Below are positions 5,234 to 6,244 of a DNA stretch of 6,244 nt, piece after piece. A program made the position numbers and the translations under genes. This DNA comes from Spirochaetaceae bacterium (GTDB lineage: Bacteria > Spirochaetota > Spirochaetia > DSM-2461): positions 1-6,244 of the forward strand of contig JAEINM010000257.1 in the NCBI GenBank assembly GCA_016342385.1, read 5' to 3'. The notes beneath the pieces were generated by a model. The model was not told the origin of the DNA, did not search any database, and saw only the letters and a program-made list of their open reading frames with translations. Every line of letters begins with the position of its first letter. Position 1 is the first letter of the stretch.

Positions 5234-5534
5234 TTATATCTCCTGAACCTCTTCCTCATTTAGCAATCCTTCATTGTTGAAAAAGAATGCCCACTTTTTC
5301 AGCCTGTCATCCATAACAAATGTATCTCCAATTTTCATTTTCGGCAATTCAAAGAAATGAATTTGAAAGTCATCGGTTAAAACATTTTCAGTTTCATCTT
5401 TTTCCGTTGGGAGAAAGCAGGAATGAGCCTTGTTTAAATCCTTAAATAAAATCGAGAAGTAATTCCTTGTGCTCTTCAGAACCCAACAGGCAGCGTATAA
5501 AAAAGTCCGATGTTGGATTTACAATGCGTTCCAT
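5234..5534 (-). pseudogene. Degenerate PD-(D/E)XK nuclease of the Rpn/COG5464 'transposase' family
   Basis: The minus strand starts at an ATG (5534-5532) with MERIVNPTSDFFIRCLLGSE followed by EHKELLLDFI, the characteristic N-terminus of Rpn-family proteins, and meets a TAA at 5444-5442 after 30 residues. In another frame the sequence continues with DLNKAHSCFLP, then VLTDDFQIHFFELPKMK and LKKWAFFFNNEGLLNEEEVQ to a TAA at 5236-5234. These are the middle-to-late motifs of the same family (DxxQIHFLELPK and LxKWxxFF). The region between, which in intact members holds the PD-(D/E)XK catalytic residues, is missing, and the two halves are in different frames. The gene is therefore dead through an internal deletion and frameshift. 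Intact members act in recombination-promoting DNA cleavage or spread as solitary mobile-like genes. Confidence 0.78.
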
Positions 5535-5574
5535 GCTTATCGTAATAGCAAGAATAATTCTATTCAGACAATAA

Positions 5575-6244
5575 TCAGATTATATCCCTCTCCCAATAGG
5601 AGCTGCGACACCGGAACGGAAGTTGAATTATGACAGTGAAAACAGACTGCGATCCATTTTTGACAATGGAAAAAATATTGCCTCTTATAATTACAATGAT
5701 GTGGGGCAGAGGATCTGGAAAATCGAAAAAGAGGTAGTTGTTGAAGACAATATTCCCGTGGAGAAAACTTTTAAAACCTATTATTTCTTTGAAAATTATG
5801 AAGAGAAATACGACATAACTGATTCTGATAATAAGGAATTGATTCAGTCGATCAATTACTACTTTGCCAATGGCCAGAGAGTTGCCCAGAGGACGAATAA
5901 AATCGCTGAATCTCTTGAAGAGGTTTCCTATTTCCATGCCGATCATTTGGGTTCTGCTGTTAGAATAACTGATGAGGATCAAAATATTATCCAATCAATC
6001 GCCTACACCCCATTCGGAAAAGTAGCCTGGTTTGCAGGAGAAGACACAACCAGTTATACTTATACCGATCAGGAAATCGACGGCAGCGGATTTATGTATT
6101 ACGATGCACGGTATTATGATCCGGAGCTGGGGAGGTTTCTGCAGGCTGATACGTATCTGGACGGGATGAATAGGTATACTTATTGTGGGAACAATCCGAT
6201 TATTTATTGTGATCCGAGTGGACATTGTTCAACATTTCCATTAA
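5575..6244 (+). pseudogene. RHS core 3' segment with no start, entering tip-1-type sequence (partial at right edge)
   Basis: The frame is open from just after a TAA at 5572-5574 to the window end, about 223 codons. It has no start codon before an internal ATG at 6094, and the beginning reads as the middle of a longer protein. Homology to RHS proteins is clear. A YD repeat (LNYDSENRLRSIFDNG, then YNYNDVGQRIWK) is followed by INYYFANGQRVAQR, the YFHADHLGSAV motif and AYTPFGK. The closing block runs through TYTDQEIDGSGFMYYDARYY, DPELGRFLQAD, NRYTYCGNNPI and DPSG. After DPSG come GHCSTFPL, identical to the start of tip 1. Without its 5' part it cannot make a normal RHS toxin. It is either a displaced core-plus-tip module, kept as donor for recombination, or a 5'-truncated relic. 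The break lies next to the dead Rpn gene, which may mark the rearrangement. Confidence 0.75.
6117..6244 (+). repeat. RHS core/tip junction repeat, copy 3 (reaches the window end)
   Basis: It aligns to 1-128 without gaps. Its last 76 bases (6169-6244) are identical to 53-128, including the first tip codons after DPSG, while the 52 bases before differ at many positions. The exact match is cut by the end of the window, so its true length is unknown. Confidence 0.9.

Noticed and set aside
5575..6225. Minus-strand frames opposite the RHS core.
   Set aside because: The plus strand encodes unmistakable RHS motifs throughout, so these are shadows.
1..6244. CRISPR array, tRNA, rRNA or riboswitch.
   Set aside because: No regularly spaced repeats, cloverleaf, conserved rRNA stretch or known aptamer core was seen on either strand.

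Overview
The window looks like an accessory island built from the 3' ends of RHS/YD-repeat polymorphic toxin genes. The organism is probably a spirochaete (Spirochaetales-like). That is an inference from the style of the RHS ends (DARYYDP, LGRFLQAD, NRYTYCGNNPI, DPSG) and from a remnant of a PD-(D/E)XK 'Rpn/COG5464' gene of the type common in those genomes. No rRNA, tRNA or housekeeping gene is present to confirm it.

Layout, left to right. (1) 2-952 (+): the end of an RHS gene, open at the left edge, with a tip of about 280 residues that I do not recognise, followed 17 bases later by a small membrane-anchored protein (970-1461, +), a candidate immunity protein. (2) 1462-1857: no convincing gene; it contains a nested inverted repeat. 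(3) 1858-2677 (-): a three-gene toxin-antitoxin operon in the order XRE regulator, antitoxin, RelE/ParE toxin, with a good promoter and paired TGTCA/TGACA operator candidates at 2729-2782. (4) 2797-2831: two small hairpins, then 2863-3360 (+): the C-terminal half of a tyrosine recombinase without its N-terminal part, closed by a terminator-like hairpin. (5) 3506-4315 (+): a second RHS end with a different, acidic tip. A 72-base in-frame insertion splits its most conserved motif. It is followed by an AT-rich, helical, TPR-like protein (4364-4915, +), a second candidate immunity protein. (6) 4916-5233: no gene; it holds a hairpin with a possible scrap of RHS core and a phased AATC tract. (7) 5234-5534 (-): a broken Rpn-family nuclease gene that has lost its catalytic middle. 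(8) 5575-6244 (+): about 200 codons of RHS core without a start codon, running off the right edge into the same tip beginning seen at the left edge.

Reading: the RHS ends share near-identical junctions (1-106, 3601-3705, 6117-6222) and then carry different tips, each followed by a small gene. This is the pattern expected of tip exchange and displacement in contact-dependent or secreted RHS systems. The toxin-antitoxin operon, recombinase fragment and Rpn remnant are passengers or scars between the modules. The last 76 bases repeat positions 53-128 exactly. This is either a real duplication of the tip-1 module or a sign that the sequence ends in an assembly repeat.

The most interesting material is the two tip/immunity pairs of unrecognised family, the insertion in the tip-2 core, and the shared junctions that act as recombination points.
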